From Lachnospiraceae bacterium (GTDB lineage Bacteria > Bacillota > Clostridia > Lachnospirales > Lachnospiraceae): 64,000 bases of DNA. The translations under genes were made by a program, and so were the position numbers. The first letter of the stretch is position 1, and every line of letters starts with the position of its first letter. The stretch lies in NCBI GenBank assembly GCA_022791755.1, contig JAAVZR010000041.1, positions 1 through 64,000 of the forward strand, written 5' to 3'. Of this stretch, positions 7,772 to 17,417 are shown in pieces. A model generated the notes under the pieces. It was not told where the DNA came from. It saw nothing but the letters and a program-made list of their open reading frames with translations, and made no database searches.

Positions 7772-8575
7772 GATCTTTTCCAAATATTCTGCCACTCCAT
7801 CCGACGCACAGTCTCCGATGATCTCGTCCGCCGCCTCCCGGCAGACAGGCAGCGCATTGCCCACAGCTATCCCCCTTCCGGCAAACTGAAGCATCTCTCT
7901 GTCATTTTCCCCGTCGCCAAAGGCCATGACCTCGCTTCCTTCTATCCCCAGACGGCCGCACAGCCAGCGCAGAGCCGCTCCCTTGGAGCAGTCCGGCGCG
8001 CTGAATTCCAGATTATAAGCGGATGAGGAGGAACAGCTCACCGGAAAACGAGCCAGGATGCTGCCGCGAATCTCCTCCCTCTCTCCTGCCTCACCTGCCC
8101 GGACGAAGATCTTCTCCACCCCATGGCGCTTTCCTCTCACCAGAGCCCGGGCATCATCTGTCAGAAGTACCTGAGCATAGGAGGGCACACGGTAGCGCCT
8201 GCGGATATACTCCTCATCGCCCCACTGATGCCAGACCGTCTCGTCCATATGGACACACACGAAGACGTCCCAGCTCTTCAGCGCCCCCAGCACCTCTGCC
8301 GCAATCTGCCAGTCCAGGAGCTTCCGGCAGATGGTATCGCCGGTTTTTTCATCCCGGATGCGGGCTCCGTTGGAAGTGATCGTAAAAGGCGGCCTCAGCT
8401 CCTCCACCGTCTTTGGCACCTGGCTGCGGCCGCGGCCTGTGCATGGCACCACCAGAATTCTCCGTTTTGCTGCATCCGAGAGCGCCCGGGCAAGCCGTGA
8501 CGTGATTTCCGACCGGTCCGCCAGTACCGTACCGTCCATATCAAACGAGATCAGACGGAGCTTTCGTATATCCAT
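7757..8575 (-). CDS. Cof-type HAD family phosphatase
   Basis: A 272-residue haloacid-dehalogenase-type hydrolase of the Cof/YbiV group, which dephosphorylate sugar phosphates, FMN or related small molecules. Motif I is FDMDGTVL with Asp12 (nucleophile) and Asp14; motif II is the Thr in VPCTGR; the C2 cap lies in the middle; motif III/IV are KGAALRWL and MAFGDGENDREML. The ATG at 8575 is preceded by AGAGGGG, whereas the longer in-frame start at 8692 is not. It ends 64 bases before the PerR-like gene. The natural substrate cannot be read from the sequence. Confidence 0.88.
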   Translation of the reverse strand: MDIRKLRLISFDMDGTVLADRSEITSRLARALSDAAKRRILVVPCTGRGRSQVPKTVEELRPPFTITSNGARIRDEKTGDTICRKLLDWQIAAEVLGALKSWDVFVCVHMDETVWHQWGDEEYIRRRYRVPSYAQVLLTDDARALVRGKRHGVEKIFVRAGEAGEREEIRGSILARFPVSCSSSSAYNLEFSAPDCSKGAALRWLCGRLGIEGSEVMAFGDGENDREMLQFAGRGIAVGNALPVCREAADEIIGDCASDGVAEYLEKIFTNL

Positions 8576-8911
8576 AATGCGTTTTCCCCTCTTTACAGTC
8601 CCCTGCTTTGCCTTTTCACCATAATTACCCTGTAATAAACGGTAATCTGTCTGTAAATAATTATATTGTACATGATTCCAATCGGTTGTCAACTAATAAT
8701 CCCGTTTAAACAGAGCATCTTTTTCATGCGACAGAATTTATATATTTTTCACACACATCTCACTTTCCCGGTGGTATACTATATTCATGATTGTCCGGCC
8801 ATGCCTGTGCCCTTGTCTGTGCATGGCTGAATCCTTATCCGTATGCACGATTAAGGTCCGCCCGTCCCCATGAGATGCGAATCAAACAATACTACAAAGC
8901 GGAGGTCCCCT
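8576..8911. other. 336-base divergent intergenic region
   Basis: The region separates the HAD gene from the ABC exporter. Towards the HAD gene a perfect TTGACA (8687-8692, minus strand) and a perfect TATAAT (8660-8665) are 21 bases apart, wider than normal. An inverted repeat ATTACC/GGTAAT lies at 8624-8646, close to the expected start. Towards the exporter, TATACT occurs near 8775 without a clear -35. I see no gene here. Confidence 0.5.
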
Positions 8912-9616
8912 ATGGATGCGTTCGTCAGCTGTAAAAACGTAAAAAAAATCTATCAGATGGGGGAGGTCACCATCAACGCCGTGGACGGCATCGACTTCAA
9001 TATCGAAAAAGGCGAGTTCGTCGTCATCGTCGGGCCCAGCGGCGCGGGCAAGACCACTGTTCTCAATATCCTGGGAGGAATGGACAGCGCCTCCTCCGGT
9101 ACGATCATAGTGGATCAGACTGATATCACTTCCTATAATGAAAAGCAGCTCACCCGCTACCGCCGGGAGGATATCGGCTTTGTATTCCAGTTTTATAATC
9201 TGGTCCCGAACCTGACTGCCCTGGAGAATGTGGAGCTGGCCCTGGAGATCTGTAAGGATCACCTGGATGCCCGCACGGTACTCAATGAGGTGGGATTAGG
9301 CGACCGCGCCGGTAATTTTCCGGCCCAGCTCTCCGGCGGCGAACAGCAGCGCGTCTCCATCGCCAGAGCTCTGGCTAAGAATCCCAAGATCCTTCTGTGC
9401 GATGAGCCCACCGGCGCCCTGGACTACCAGACCGGCAAAGCCATCCTGAAGCTTCTCCAGGACACTTGCAGAGAGCGGAAGATGACCGTCATTGTCATCA
9501 CTCATAACTCGGCCATCGCCCCCATGGCCGACCGGGTCATCGAAATCAAGAACGGCCGCGTCCACAAAATGCAGCTTAATCCGGAACCCATGCCGGTAGA
9601 ACAGATCGAGTGGTGA
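8912..9616 (+). CDS. ABC transporter ATP-binding protein, MacB/LolD type
   Basis: A 234-residue ATPase subunit of the FtsE/MacB/LolD class. Walker A is GPSGAGKTT at 41-49, the Q-loop [16 protein letters not shown], the signature LSGGEQQR, and Walker [13 protein letters not shown], followed by the H-loop [13 protein letters not shown] precedes the ATG at 8912; a longer form starting at 8870 has no such site. It is followed after four bases by a very large FtsX-type permease, with which it forms the transporter. These systems usually move peptides, lipids or lipoproteins outward, or drive mechanotransmission, rather than import. Confidence 0.9.
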   Translation: MDAFVSCKNVKKIYQMGEVTINAVDGIDFNIEKGEFVVIVGPSGAGKTTVLNILGGMDSASSGTIIVDQTDITSYNEKQLTRYRREDIGFVFQFYNLVPNLTALENVELALEICKDHLDARTVLNEVGLGDRAGNFPAQLSGGEQQRVSIARALAKNPKILLCDEPTGALDYQTGKAILKLLQDTCRERKMTVIVITHNSAIAPMADRVIEIKNGRVHKMQLNPEPMPVEQIEW

Positions 9617-9620
9617 TGGT

Positions 9621-12600
9621 ATGACAAAGAAACTCTGGAAAGACTTTTTTATGGAGATCCGCAAGACCCTGCCCCGCTATCTCTCCATCCTCTTTATCGT
9701 AGCGCTGGGTGTGGCCTTTTTTTCCGGTGTCCGAGCCTCTGAGCCGGATATGCGTCTGTCTGCCGACGCCTACTATGACGAAACCAACTTTATGGATATC
9801 CGCGTGATCAGTACCCTGGGACTGACCACAGAGGATCTGGACGCCATCCGCGCCATCCCCGGCGTCACGGCAGCCGAACCCCTCTCCAGCGTGGATGCCT
9901 TCATTGACACCGCCGAACAATCTCTGGTGGCTTCCGTCTGGTCTCTCACCGGCGATATCAACCGGTATCGCGTCTCCTCGGGACGACTGCCTGAGACCAC
10001 AAGCGAATGTCTCCTGGATGAAGCCTTTCTCATGTACGGCGATTATCAGATCGGCGATACCATCACGCTGCGCTCCGGCACAGACGATCCCCTGACAGAC
10101 AGCCTGACCGGAGAAGAGTATACTATCACCGGTTTCGGCCTGTCCCCCATGTTCCTGTCCTGGGACAGAGGCGCCGCCACCATCGGAGGAGGAGAGGTGA
10201 ACGGTTTCGTGGCCCTGATACCGGAAGCCTTCACCACTGATATCTATACGCAGATCTATATCACCGCCGACCAGGCTGATCCTCTGATGTGCATGACCGA
10301 GGATTATGACGATGCCGTGGCTCCGGTCTGCGATGCCATCGAAGAAATCTCCGATGCCCGCTGCGAGATACGCTACCATGAGCTCACTGACGAGCCCTAC
10401 AGGGAACTGGCCCAGGCCAAGGAAGACGTGGCCGCCGGCTGGCAGGAAATCGAGGAAGCCCGTCAGAAGCTTTCCGACGCCCTGGCAGAGCTGGAGGAGG
10501 GAGAATCGCAGATCGCCGATGCCAGAATGCAGCTGGCCGACGCCGAGGTGGAGATCGACGTCAACGAGCGCTCTCTGAAAACTGCTGAACAAAAGCTGAG
10601 AACCGGACGTAAAGAATACGAGCAGGGGCTGGCCGAATACGACGAAAACGCCCAGAAAATCGCCGATGCCCAGAGTCAGCTGACCGAAGCGCGCATTACT
10701 CTGCGCATCAATGAAAAAGAGCTGGAGGAAGGAAAGGCACAATTAAAGACATTGCAGGACCAGGTAGCCGGCAATGAGCCCGGCTACCGTACCGCACTGG
10801 CCCGCGTAGACGGCGTCGGCAATCCTCAGACCGACACGGTCTATGGGCGTGCGCTTTTAAAAGGCTATGCCGACCGTATGCTGACCGACTCCCCCGGCCA
10901 AACTCTGCCGGATATCAATCTGCCGGATATTCAGCTGCCGGACGGCCTTCCCGGTATTGCGAACAGCAACCTGGAGCATGAACAGGAAGAAACCCTCCCT
11001 TCCGATGACCCCTCCGGTGATCCGGACGGCGACATCCCCCCGGACAGCACCCTTCCCGACACACCTACTGACACACCTGCGCCGGTACTTACCTCTTCCT
11101 GGCAGTTCTATATCCAGGAGCTGTACGAACAGAATCAGATCAGCGAGACCACCTGGCGTACACTTCTGGCACTGCCGGCTGACAGTGTGGCTGAGCTCAT
11201 GATCGCCTACGCCACCGTGACTGCCTACGAGGAGGCTGTCGCAGCCATCGCGCCTTTGGAGCAGCAGATCGCCGACGGCGAACGCCAGTTAAATGAGGGA
11301 AAGAATCAGCTTAACGACGCACAAAAAGAGCTGGACGAGGGACGTTCCCAGCTGGAGCAGGGCGCCAGAGAGCTGGTCAAGGCCTCCGTCCAGCTGGAGC
11401 TGGCCGACGAACAGATCATGGACGGACGGAAACAGTTAGACGAGGCCAGAAAGCAGCTGGCTGACGGTAAAGCCCAGCTGGAAGAAAAGTCAGCCGAATT
11501 AAAAGACGGATGGAACGAATACTACCGGGAATCTGCCAGGGCCGAGATCGAGATCGCCGATGCCGAAGAGGAGCTGCGCCAGGCTGAGGAGGATATCGCC
11601 AAAGCAGAACGGGAACTGCGCCTTCTGGAGGATCCCCAGTGGTATGTGCTGACCAGAGCCAACGGCGTCCAGTCCTACGCCGAATATAATCAGGATGCCG
11701 ACCGCATCGGCTCCGTGGGCGAGGTCTTCCCTGTCATCTTTTTCCTGGTGGCCGCGCTGGTCAGTCTGACTACCATGACCCGCATGGTGGAGGAGCAGCG
11801 CACCCTCATCGGTACCATGAAGGCCCTGGGTTACGGCAAAGGAGCCATTGCCTCCAAATATATCCTCTATGCCCTGAGCGCCAGCCTCACCGGCAGTATC
11901 CTGGGAGTGCTGGTGGGCGAGACCCTGCTGCCCCAGGTGATCCTGAGCGCCTACAGGATGCTCTACCTGAATCTTCCCGTGCGCCTGACGCCACTGAATG
12001 TGCAGTACGGTCTGATGTCCACAGGGATCGCCGTGCTCTGCACCACTGCCGCCACGATCTTTGCCTGCTTTAAGGAGCTGATCTCGGGCCCGGCGCTGCT
12101 CATGCGCCCCGCCGCTCCCAAGCAGGGAAAACGGGTATTTCTGGAGAAAGTCCCCTTTCTCTGGAGCCGCTTAAGCTTCACCTCCAAATCCACCGTGCGC
12201 AATCTCTTCCGGTACAAAAAGAGATTTTTCATGACAGTATTCGGTATCGGCGGCTGCATGGCGCTGCTGATGGTGGGTTTTGGCCTGCGGGATTCGATCC
12301 ATGCCATCATTCAAAACCAGTACACAAATATCTGGGTCTACGACGCCTATGCCTCTGTGGACGACAGTGCCAGCCAGGAAGAGCGGGATGCCTTAAAGGC
12401 TGAAATCGAGGCTATAGAAGGAATACAGGAAGCTCTCGAGATCCGTCAGATTCTCATCGACACCGAAACCGGAGGCGTCACCAAATCCGCCACCCTGTTC
12501 GTCCCCCAGTCCACCAGCCATCTGGACGAATTTATCATCCTGAAGGACCGGGAAACCGGCGAGCGCTTTGAGCTTCGTGACGATGGAGTGATTATCAATG

Positions 12601-13316
12601 AAAAGCTGGCCTCCATGCTGGGGCTGTCCGCGGGAGATACGATCACTTTAAAGGACGGCGACACCCGCCGCTACACCGCCGTGATTTCCGCCGTATCGGA
12701 AAATTACCTGAATAATTTTCTCTATATGACTCCTGCTCTATACGAAGAGCTGTACGGAATGCAGCCGGTTTACAATAACCTGTTTCTGAATCTGGAAGAA
12801 GGCTCCGCCCTCACGGAGGAAGAGTTGGGAACTCTGCTGCTTAAGATGGATCACGTCACCGGCGTCACTCTGATCTCCAGCCTCCGCGAGCAGGTGCAGG
12901 ATATGATGCACAGCCTGGATCTGGTGGTGTGGGTGCTGATCGCCTCCGCCGGCCTTCTGGCCTATGTGGTCCTCTATAACCTGAATAATATCAATATCAC
13001 CGAGAGGCGGCGGGAACTGGCCACTCTCAAGGTGTTGGGTTTCTATGACATGGAGGTGGCCCAGTATGTCTACCGTGAAAACGTGCTTTTAACCGTGTTC
13101 GGCTGTCTCTTCGGCCTGATCTTCGGATTCTTTCTGCACCGCTTTGTGATCCTGACGCTGGAGGTGGATATGATTATGTTCGGCCGCGCAATCCACCTTC
13201 TCAGCTATATACTCAGCATCCTGATTACCTTCTTTTTCGCCGCTTTTGTCAACTTTATCATGTACTTTACTCTGAAAAAGATCGATATGGTGGAATCTTT
13301 AAAGAGCGTGGAATAA
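9621..13316 (+). CDS. giant FtsX-family ABC permease with extracellular coiled coils
   Basis: A 1231-residue permease. A first membrane helix (about 18-40) leads to an extracellular domain with a MacB-like fold, then two long Ala/Glu/Gln-rich coiled coils at about 255-375 and 525-665, split by an Asp/Pro-rich linker (about 430-490). A three-helix FtsX domain follows at about 690-830, then a second extracellular domain with another at about 1090-1225. The duplicated FtsX layout is that of MacB/BceB-like permeases, but the coiled-coil insertion makes it far longer. Such arms resemble tubes that reach through the cell wall. GGTATG-type spacing places the ATG four bases after the ATPase gene. Substrate unknown; no sensor kinase lies beside it. 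Confidence 0.88.
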   Translation: MTKKLWKDFFMEIRKTLPRYLSILFIVALGVAFFSGVRASEPDMRLSADAYYDETNFMDIRVISTLGLTTEDLDAIRAIPGVTAAEPLSSVDAFIDTAEQSLVASVWSLTGDINRYRVSSGRLPETTSECLLDEAFLMYGDYQIGDTITLRSGTDDPLTDSLTGEEYTITGFGLSPMFLSWDRGAATIGGGEVNGFVALIPEAFTTDIYTQIYITADQADPLMCMTEDYDDAVAPVCDAIEEISDARCEIRYHELTDEPYRELAQAKEDVAAGWQEIEEARQKLSDALAELEEGESQIADARMQLADAEVEIDVNERSLKTAEQKLRTGRKEYEQGLAEYDENAQKIADAQSQLTEARITLRINEKELEEGKAQLKTLQDQVAGNEPGYRTALARVDGVGNPQTDTVYGRALLKGYADRMLTDSPGQTLPDINLPDIQLPDGLPGIANSNLEHEQEETLPSDDPSGDPDGDIPPDSTLPDTPTDTPAPVLTSSWQFYIQELYEQNQISETTWRTLLALPADSVAELMIAYATVTAYEEAVAAIAPLEQQIADGERQLNEGKNQLNDAQKELDEGRSQLEQGARELVKASVQLELADEQIMDGRKQLDEARKQLADGKAQLEEKSAELKDGWNEYYRESARAEIEIADAEEELRQAEEDIAKAERELRLLEDPQWYVLTRANGVQSYAEYNQDADRIGSVGEVFPVIFFLVAALVSLTTMTRMVEEQRTLIGTMKALGYGKGAIASKYILYALSASLTGSILGVLVGETLLPQVILSAYRMLYLNLPVRLTPLNVQYGLMSTGIAVLCTTAATIFACFKELISGPALLMRPAAPKQGKRVFLEKVPFLWSRLSFTSKSTVRNLFRYKKRFFMTVFGIGGCMALLMVGFGLRDSIHAIIQNQYTNIWVYDAYASVDDSASQEERDALKAEIEAIEGIQEALEIRQILIDTETGGVTKSATLFVPQSTSHLDEFIILKDRETGERFELRDDGVIINEKLASMLGLSAGDTITLKDGDTRRYTAVISAVSENYLNNFLYMTPALYEELYGMQPVYNNLFLNLEEGSALTEEELGTLLLKMDHVTGVTLISSLREQVQDMMHSLDLVVWVLIASAGLLAYVVLYNLNNINITERRRELATLKVLGFYDMEVAQYVYRENVLLTVFGCLFGLIFGFFLHRFVILTLEVDMIMFGRAIHLLSYILSILITFFFAAFVNFIMYFTLKKIDMVESLKSVE

Positions 13317-13323
13317 CGTGCCG

Positions 13324-13371
13324 AAAAGCCGCTTTCTCTGCCCTATCCTGCCGGCAGTCAAAGCGGCTTTT
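13324..13371. terminator. bidirectional terminator
   Basis: AAAAGCCGCTTT at 13324-13335 is fully complementary to AAAGCGGCTTTT at 13360-13371. The A- and T-runs on either side allow it to end both the exporter operon and the convergent HD-GYP gene. Confidence 0.88.
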
Positions 13372-13384
13372 CTATATATTTTAT

Positions 13385-15277
13385 TTACATGCCCGCTTCC
13401 ACGCTCTGCGTACCGGCAGAACCGGCTTCTCCTGCGTCTCTTTTCTCCTTCTGATACAGCTGATAATACGCTTCCCGGCGACCGCTTTCAAAGATCTCCC
13501 GGATCTGTCTTGCCACAGCCTCATCCTGCAGCCACGCGGTCAGAAGCGGGGAAAAGCGCCGCCCTTCCTGAGATACGGCCTCCTCGATCGCTTCGTTGAA
13601 GGATTTACACACCCCTGTGTGCATCCATCCGTTTCCGGTCACATTTTCCAGCCAGTCGATCAGAGCCACCACATCCACCATCTGCCGGTATGAGCACTCC
13701 AACCGCTTAAAGGACTGCGGATAGCCCCGCGAGCCATCATACCAGCAGTGATGGCCATACGCCACAGCCGCATACCGGACTGTGGACAGGCGGGACGAAA
13801 GATTCTCCCCTCCGATGAACGTATGCAGCTGCGCCATCTCATACTCCTCCTCGAACCACTGCCGTCCGGTCTGCGAGTACAGCTTCATGAAATTGACCTT
13901 ACCCACATCATGAAACATCCCGCATTTCATCGCATAATCCGACACTTCCCGCCGTTTCATCTGCGGGTCCTCTATGGACCGGAATTCCCCGATATCGTCA
14001 AAAAAATCCGGTTCTGCTTCTGTGATCGCACGGCACAGAGCCTCGGCCGCCCTTCCCACAATCCGGGAATGTACATAGACATCCGGGGCAAAACGGATCA
14101 GAAGCCTTTCAAGAAACTCCCCGTAGGGCAGGCCGTCCTTTGTCTCGATGAATGTCTGAATCAGCTGCCTCAGGTAAAAAAACATGCTCTCATTCTGCGC
14201 GGCATCGGGACAGGCCGCCACATAGTCCACGATTCTCCGGTACAGCCCGTTCAGATACTCCTCCCGCTTTGGCGCCAGTTCAGGATACTGGCTCAGATAC
14301 TGACTGTAGAAAGCCGGCACCGATAGCACTCCATACATACTCTTTATGGAATAGTCCGACATGTCCACCGCATCCATCAGCAGTTCCAGCTTTTCCAGAA
14401 GCCCTTCCACCGTATCGAAACCACAGTAAAAAGCCGCCGCATGATACTGAAACAGGATCTGGGCCGGAATGCTCTCCTTCTTTTCTCCGGCCTCCTGGAT
14501 CTGTTTCTGGTATACGATATAGACCGACTCCATCACATCCGCCACGTCCTGGGCCGGCATGATATGCTCCCTGCTGTGGGACATACTGGCGGCCATCAGC
14601 TGATGTGTCCGCAGGATAAAGGCTTCCCAGGGAAGATCCGGTTCCTTTTTCTGATATTCCGGATCCTGCATGATCTGTAATGTCTCCTTAATCAGACGAA
14701 TTCTCTCGCTGGGATTTTTAAACCGCCCTAAGGCCATATTGGCCCTGGAACGAAGGATATAGCCTCTGATCCTGGTATCCTCTATCTCATCGTAGTATTT
14801 CAGGCAGGCCGCCGCCTCGGCAAAGCACAGCCGCATCTTAGACACATATTGATCGGTCTGGATCAGATCCAGCGCCGTCACCCGGCCGTACTGGCTGTTT
14901 CTTCCGATCCCCAGCCAGTACAGCTCCTGAATCATAAGGTTTCTGTCCTTCATCAGTCTGGCCAGGCTCAAAAGCGCCTGATGGATCTGACAGAACAGCC
15001 CGCTGTCCAGCTCATTTCGCCCGTCCAGCAGGCAGGCCGCAAAGCCTGACAGCTCCTCCAGGCTGTCGGTATCCGCCTCAAACAGATTATCCAAAGCCGG
15101 AAACAGCTCATATCTCAAAATATCCATGTTCCGCCTTATTTTCTGTCCCTTTTGGAGCCAGTCGCTCTGCACCTGCTCAAAGTACTCCTCAAAGGACCGG
15201 TCCCCTGCCTTTTTATAACCGGCCAGCGCGCGGATTTCTTTTATGTTGGAAATATACTCCTCCTGATATGGCTGCAT
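13385..15277 (-). CDS. HD-GYP-like phosphohydrolase with N-terminal helical repeat region
   Basis: A 630-residue protein with no signal peptide. Residues 1-390 are helical and look like a degenerate TPR-type repeat region. The C-terminal part is an HD-GYP-like domain: His403 in VHSRIVGRAAEAL, the HD pair His456-Asp457 in FHDVGK, His485, and the HHCWYDGSRGYP block at 509-520. HD-GYP enzymes hydrolyse cyclic di-GMP or similar dinucleotides. Here the GYP motif is slightly altered (RGYP after WYDGS), so activity is likely but not certain. It follows a hybrid histidine kinase after 17 bases, so it may be the output or a partner of that sensor. Confidence 0.8.
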   Translation of the reverse strand: MQPYQEEYISNIKEIRALAGYKKAGDRSFEEYFEQVQSDWLQKGQKIRRNMDILRYELFPALDNLFEADTDSLEELSGFAACLLDGRNELDSGLFCQIHQALLSLARLMKDRNLMIQELYWLGIGRNSQYGRVTALDLIQTDQYVSKMRLCFAEAAACLKYYDEIEDTRIRGYILRSRANMALGRFKNPSERIRLIKETLQIMQDPEYQKKEPDLPWEAFILRTHQLMAASMSHSREHIMPAQDVADVMESVYIVYQKQIQEAGEKKESIPAQILFQYHAAAFYCGFDTVEGLLEKLELLMDAVDMSDYSIKSMYGVLSVPAFYSQYLSQYPELAPKREEYLNGLYRRIVDYVAACPDAAQNESMFFYLRQLIQTFIETKDGLPYGEFLERLLIRFAPDVYVHSRIVGRAAEALCRAITEAEPDFFDDIGEFRSIEDPQMKRREVSDYAMKCGMFHDVGKVNFMKLYSQTGRQWFEEEYEMAQLHTFIGGENLSSRLSTVRYAAVAYGHHCWYDGSRGYPQSFKRLECSYRQMVDVVALIDWLENVTGNGWMHTGVCKSFNEAIEEAVSQEGRRFSPLLTAWLQDEAVARQIREIFESGRREAYYQLYQKEKRDAGEAGSAGTQSVEAGM

Positions 15278-15294
15278 GGCTTTCCACTTCCTTC

Positions 15295-17199
15295 TTATTC
15301 CCTGCTCTTATCCTGACTCTGCTCCGCCCCCTTCTTCAGATGTCTTTTCAGCACATCCTGTAAACGGTCCAGATCAATCGGCTTGGAAAAATGCTCATTC
15401 ATACCGGCCTCCCGTGACAGCCTTATGTCCTCCACAAAGGCATTGGCCGTCATGGCTACGATGCAGATATCCTCCGCATCCTGTCTGTTCATCTGCCGGA
15501 TCCGCCTCGTCGCCTCATATCCGTCCATGACCGGCATCTGGATATCCATAAAAATCAGGTCAAAATGCCCCTGCGGTGACTGTTCAAATATCCGCACCGC
15601 CTCGGCGCCATTACCCGCCACCTCCACCTGTAAGCCGGTCAGGGAAAGCAGCTCCACGGCGATCTCCTGATTCAGCTCATTATCCTCCGCCAGCAGTACG
15701 CAAAAACCGCCGTAGTCTCCTGACATATCCGTGAATTCGCTCCCCCCGTCCTGCCGCCCGACTGTCCACTCTGCCAGCGTCCGAAGCAGACGGCTCTTAA
15801 AGAGGGGACAGGGCACAAACGCATTGATTCCGGCCCGCACCGCACGATATTCCAGCTGTGGCCAGTCCTCCCCTGAAACCAGAAGAATCGGGAAATCCTT
15901 TCCGGCCAGCTGACGCACATGAGAAGCCACCTCCAGCACCGGCAGATCCGACAGCTCCTCCCCCAGCAGCATGGCGCAGGGCATTCTGTGCTCATACTGG
16001 GCTTCCGTAATCCAGGTGACCGTATCCAGTCCGCTTCTCCTGTGTACCGGTTTCAGGCCCCCCGCCTTCAGGCAGGTCACGATCTGACCGGCACGCTGCC
16101 CGTCGCTTTCCGCCACCAGCACCGCCTCTCCGGCCGAAAGCCCGGCTTCCTGCTCTTTCACAACCGCCTCGAAAGGAATCTCCAGGGTAAAACGGCTCCC
16201 TTTTCCCTCCTCGCTCTCAATCCGGATCCGACCGCCCATCCGTTCTGTCAGTTTCTTAACGATAGCCATCCCCAGGCCCGTTCCCTCCACTTTACCGGTC
16301 GTCGTATTGCGCTCCCTCTCAAATGGCACGAAGATCTTCCGTAAAAACTCTTCGCTCATACCGATGCCGTTATCTTCACACACAAAGTCCAGCCAGACCC
16401 GGGACTGACCTGGCTGAGCTTGTGACTCTTCCTCCACCGGACGTTCACCAAAAAACACCCGGATCGCCCCGCCCTCCCCGGTGTATTTCACTGCGTTATT
16501 AATAATATTCACCATGATCTGGCGCAGACGCAGAGGATCTCCCAGCAGCTCCTCCTCACAAATGTCCCCGATCTCTATCTGAAGCTTCTGATTCTTCTGA
16601 CCCGCCTGCGGGCGAACGATCACAGCAATGTCATGGACCAGATCCGCCAGAGAAAACTCCTCCTCATTCAGACTCATCCGGCCGCTGTCTATGCGGGACA
16701 TGTCCAGTACGTCGTTGACCAGACTCATCAGATGCGTGCTGGCTGTCTGAATTTTCATAAGACAGTCCTTCACCCGCAGCTTTTCATCAATGTGCGACAA
16801 GCCAATCGCCGTCATCCCGGTGATGGCGTTCATGGGAGTGCGGATATCGTGAGACATGTTGGACAGGAAGTTGCTCTTCGCCTGACTGGCGGCCTCCGCC
16901 GCCCGCAGCGCCTCTTCCAATGCCATGTTCATCTGTTCCAGTCTGGCCTTTCGCTCCCTTCGGTGGACTGCGCTGTCCAATACCCACAGCTCATGACCGC
17001 CGTTTAACTCCACCGGCGTCACCAAAAGTCCTGCCGTCACTTTCCCGGGATCTGTCTGCGAAAGCTCCTCCCAGGACAAACCCGTCATGGCGCAGGCCTC
17101 GCCGCCGGCATACAGGATCCGGGGTATGCCGCCAGGCGTCTTCTCCACCACGAGATACCCCTTATCTTCCCTGATCTCTTCCTTCTCTTTATATTCCAT
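15295..17199 (-). CDS. hybrid sensor histidine kinase with two receiver regions
   Basis: A 634-residue cytoplasmic kinase without membrane helices. A short PAS-like segment (about 12-80) and a coiled linker lead to the HisKA helix with His117 in NMSHDIRTPMN. The ATPase domain shows the N-box NIINNAVKYTGEGG, DNGIGM and GTGLGMAIVKKL. A receiver-like region lacks the phospho-Asp (CAMLLGEELSD) and is probably a pseudo-receiver. The C-terminal receiver is intact, with Asp552 in FMDIQMPVMDG. The ATG at 17199 is preferred over a TTG six bases upstream. No DNA-binding output is encoded here; the next gene is HD-GYP. A good promoter lies upstream. Confidence 0.88.
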   Translation of the reverse strand: MEYKEKEEIREDKGYLVVEKTPGGIPRILYAGGEACAMTGLSWEELSQTDPGKVTAGLLVTPVELNGGHELWVLDSAVHRRERKARLEQMNMALEEALRAAEAASQAKSNFLSNMSHDIRTPMNAITGMTAIGLSHIDEKLRVKDCLMKIQTASTHLMSLVNDVLDMSRIDSGRMSLNEEEFSLADLVHDIAVIVRPQAGQKNQKLQIEIGDICEEELLGDPLRLRQIMVNIINNAVKYTGEGGAIRVFFGERPVEEESQAQPGQSRVWLDFVCEDNGIGMSEEFLRKIFVPFERERNTTTGKVEGTGLGMAIVKKLTERMGGRIRIESEEGKGSRFTLEIPFEAVVKEQEAGLSAGEAVLVAESDGQRAGQIVTCLKAGGLKPVHRRSGLDTVTWITEAQYEHRMPCAMLLGEELSDLPVLEVASHVRQLAGKDFPILLVSGEDWPQLEYRAVRAGINAFVPCPLFKSRLLRTLAEWTVGRQDGGSEFTDMSGDYGGFCVLLAEDNELNQEIAVELLSLTGLQVEVAGNGAEAVRIFEQSPQGHFDLIFMDIQMPVMDGYEATRRIRQMNRQDAEDICIVAMTANAFVEDIRLSREAGMNEHFSKPIDLDRLQDVLKRHLKKGAEQSQDKSRE

Positions 17200-17241
17200 C
17201 TGCAAAGGCCCCGCTTTATATTTTCTTCTTTCTGTGCTTTA

Positions 17242-17270
17242 ATCTTACTCCAGAAGAAGGGGGCTGTCAA
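17242..17270 (-). promoter_or_regulatory. promoter of the hybrid kinase / HD-GYP unit
   Basis: On the minus strand a perfect TTGACA (17265-17270) and TAAGAT (17242-17247) are separated by 17 bases. Confidence 0.65.
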
Positions 17271-17342
17271 TGATCTATGTACATAATGTCTCCCGGTTAC
17301 GCTGCGCTATTAAAGAAAGGCCCTGATTCCTTCTGCCATATA

Positions 17343-17371
17343 TTGACTTTTGCCTCCCGGTCAGGTAGAAT
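17343..17371 (+). promoter_or_regulatory. promoter of the TetR gene
   Basis: TTGACT (17343-17348) and TAGAAT (17366-17371) are 17 bases apart, 5 of 6 matches each. The predicted RNA start is about 40 bases before the TTG start codon. Confidence 0.7.
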
Positions 17372-17417
17372 CAAAACCGTAACACGATGTAAACCACATC
17401 CGGAAAGGAAACCGGCA

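Noticed and set aside
9576-10742. A 388-codon open frame on the minus strand
   Set aside because: It is antisense to the FtsX permease; the Gly/Phe/Leu-rich product arises from the repeats of the coiled-coil coding strand.
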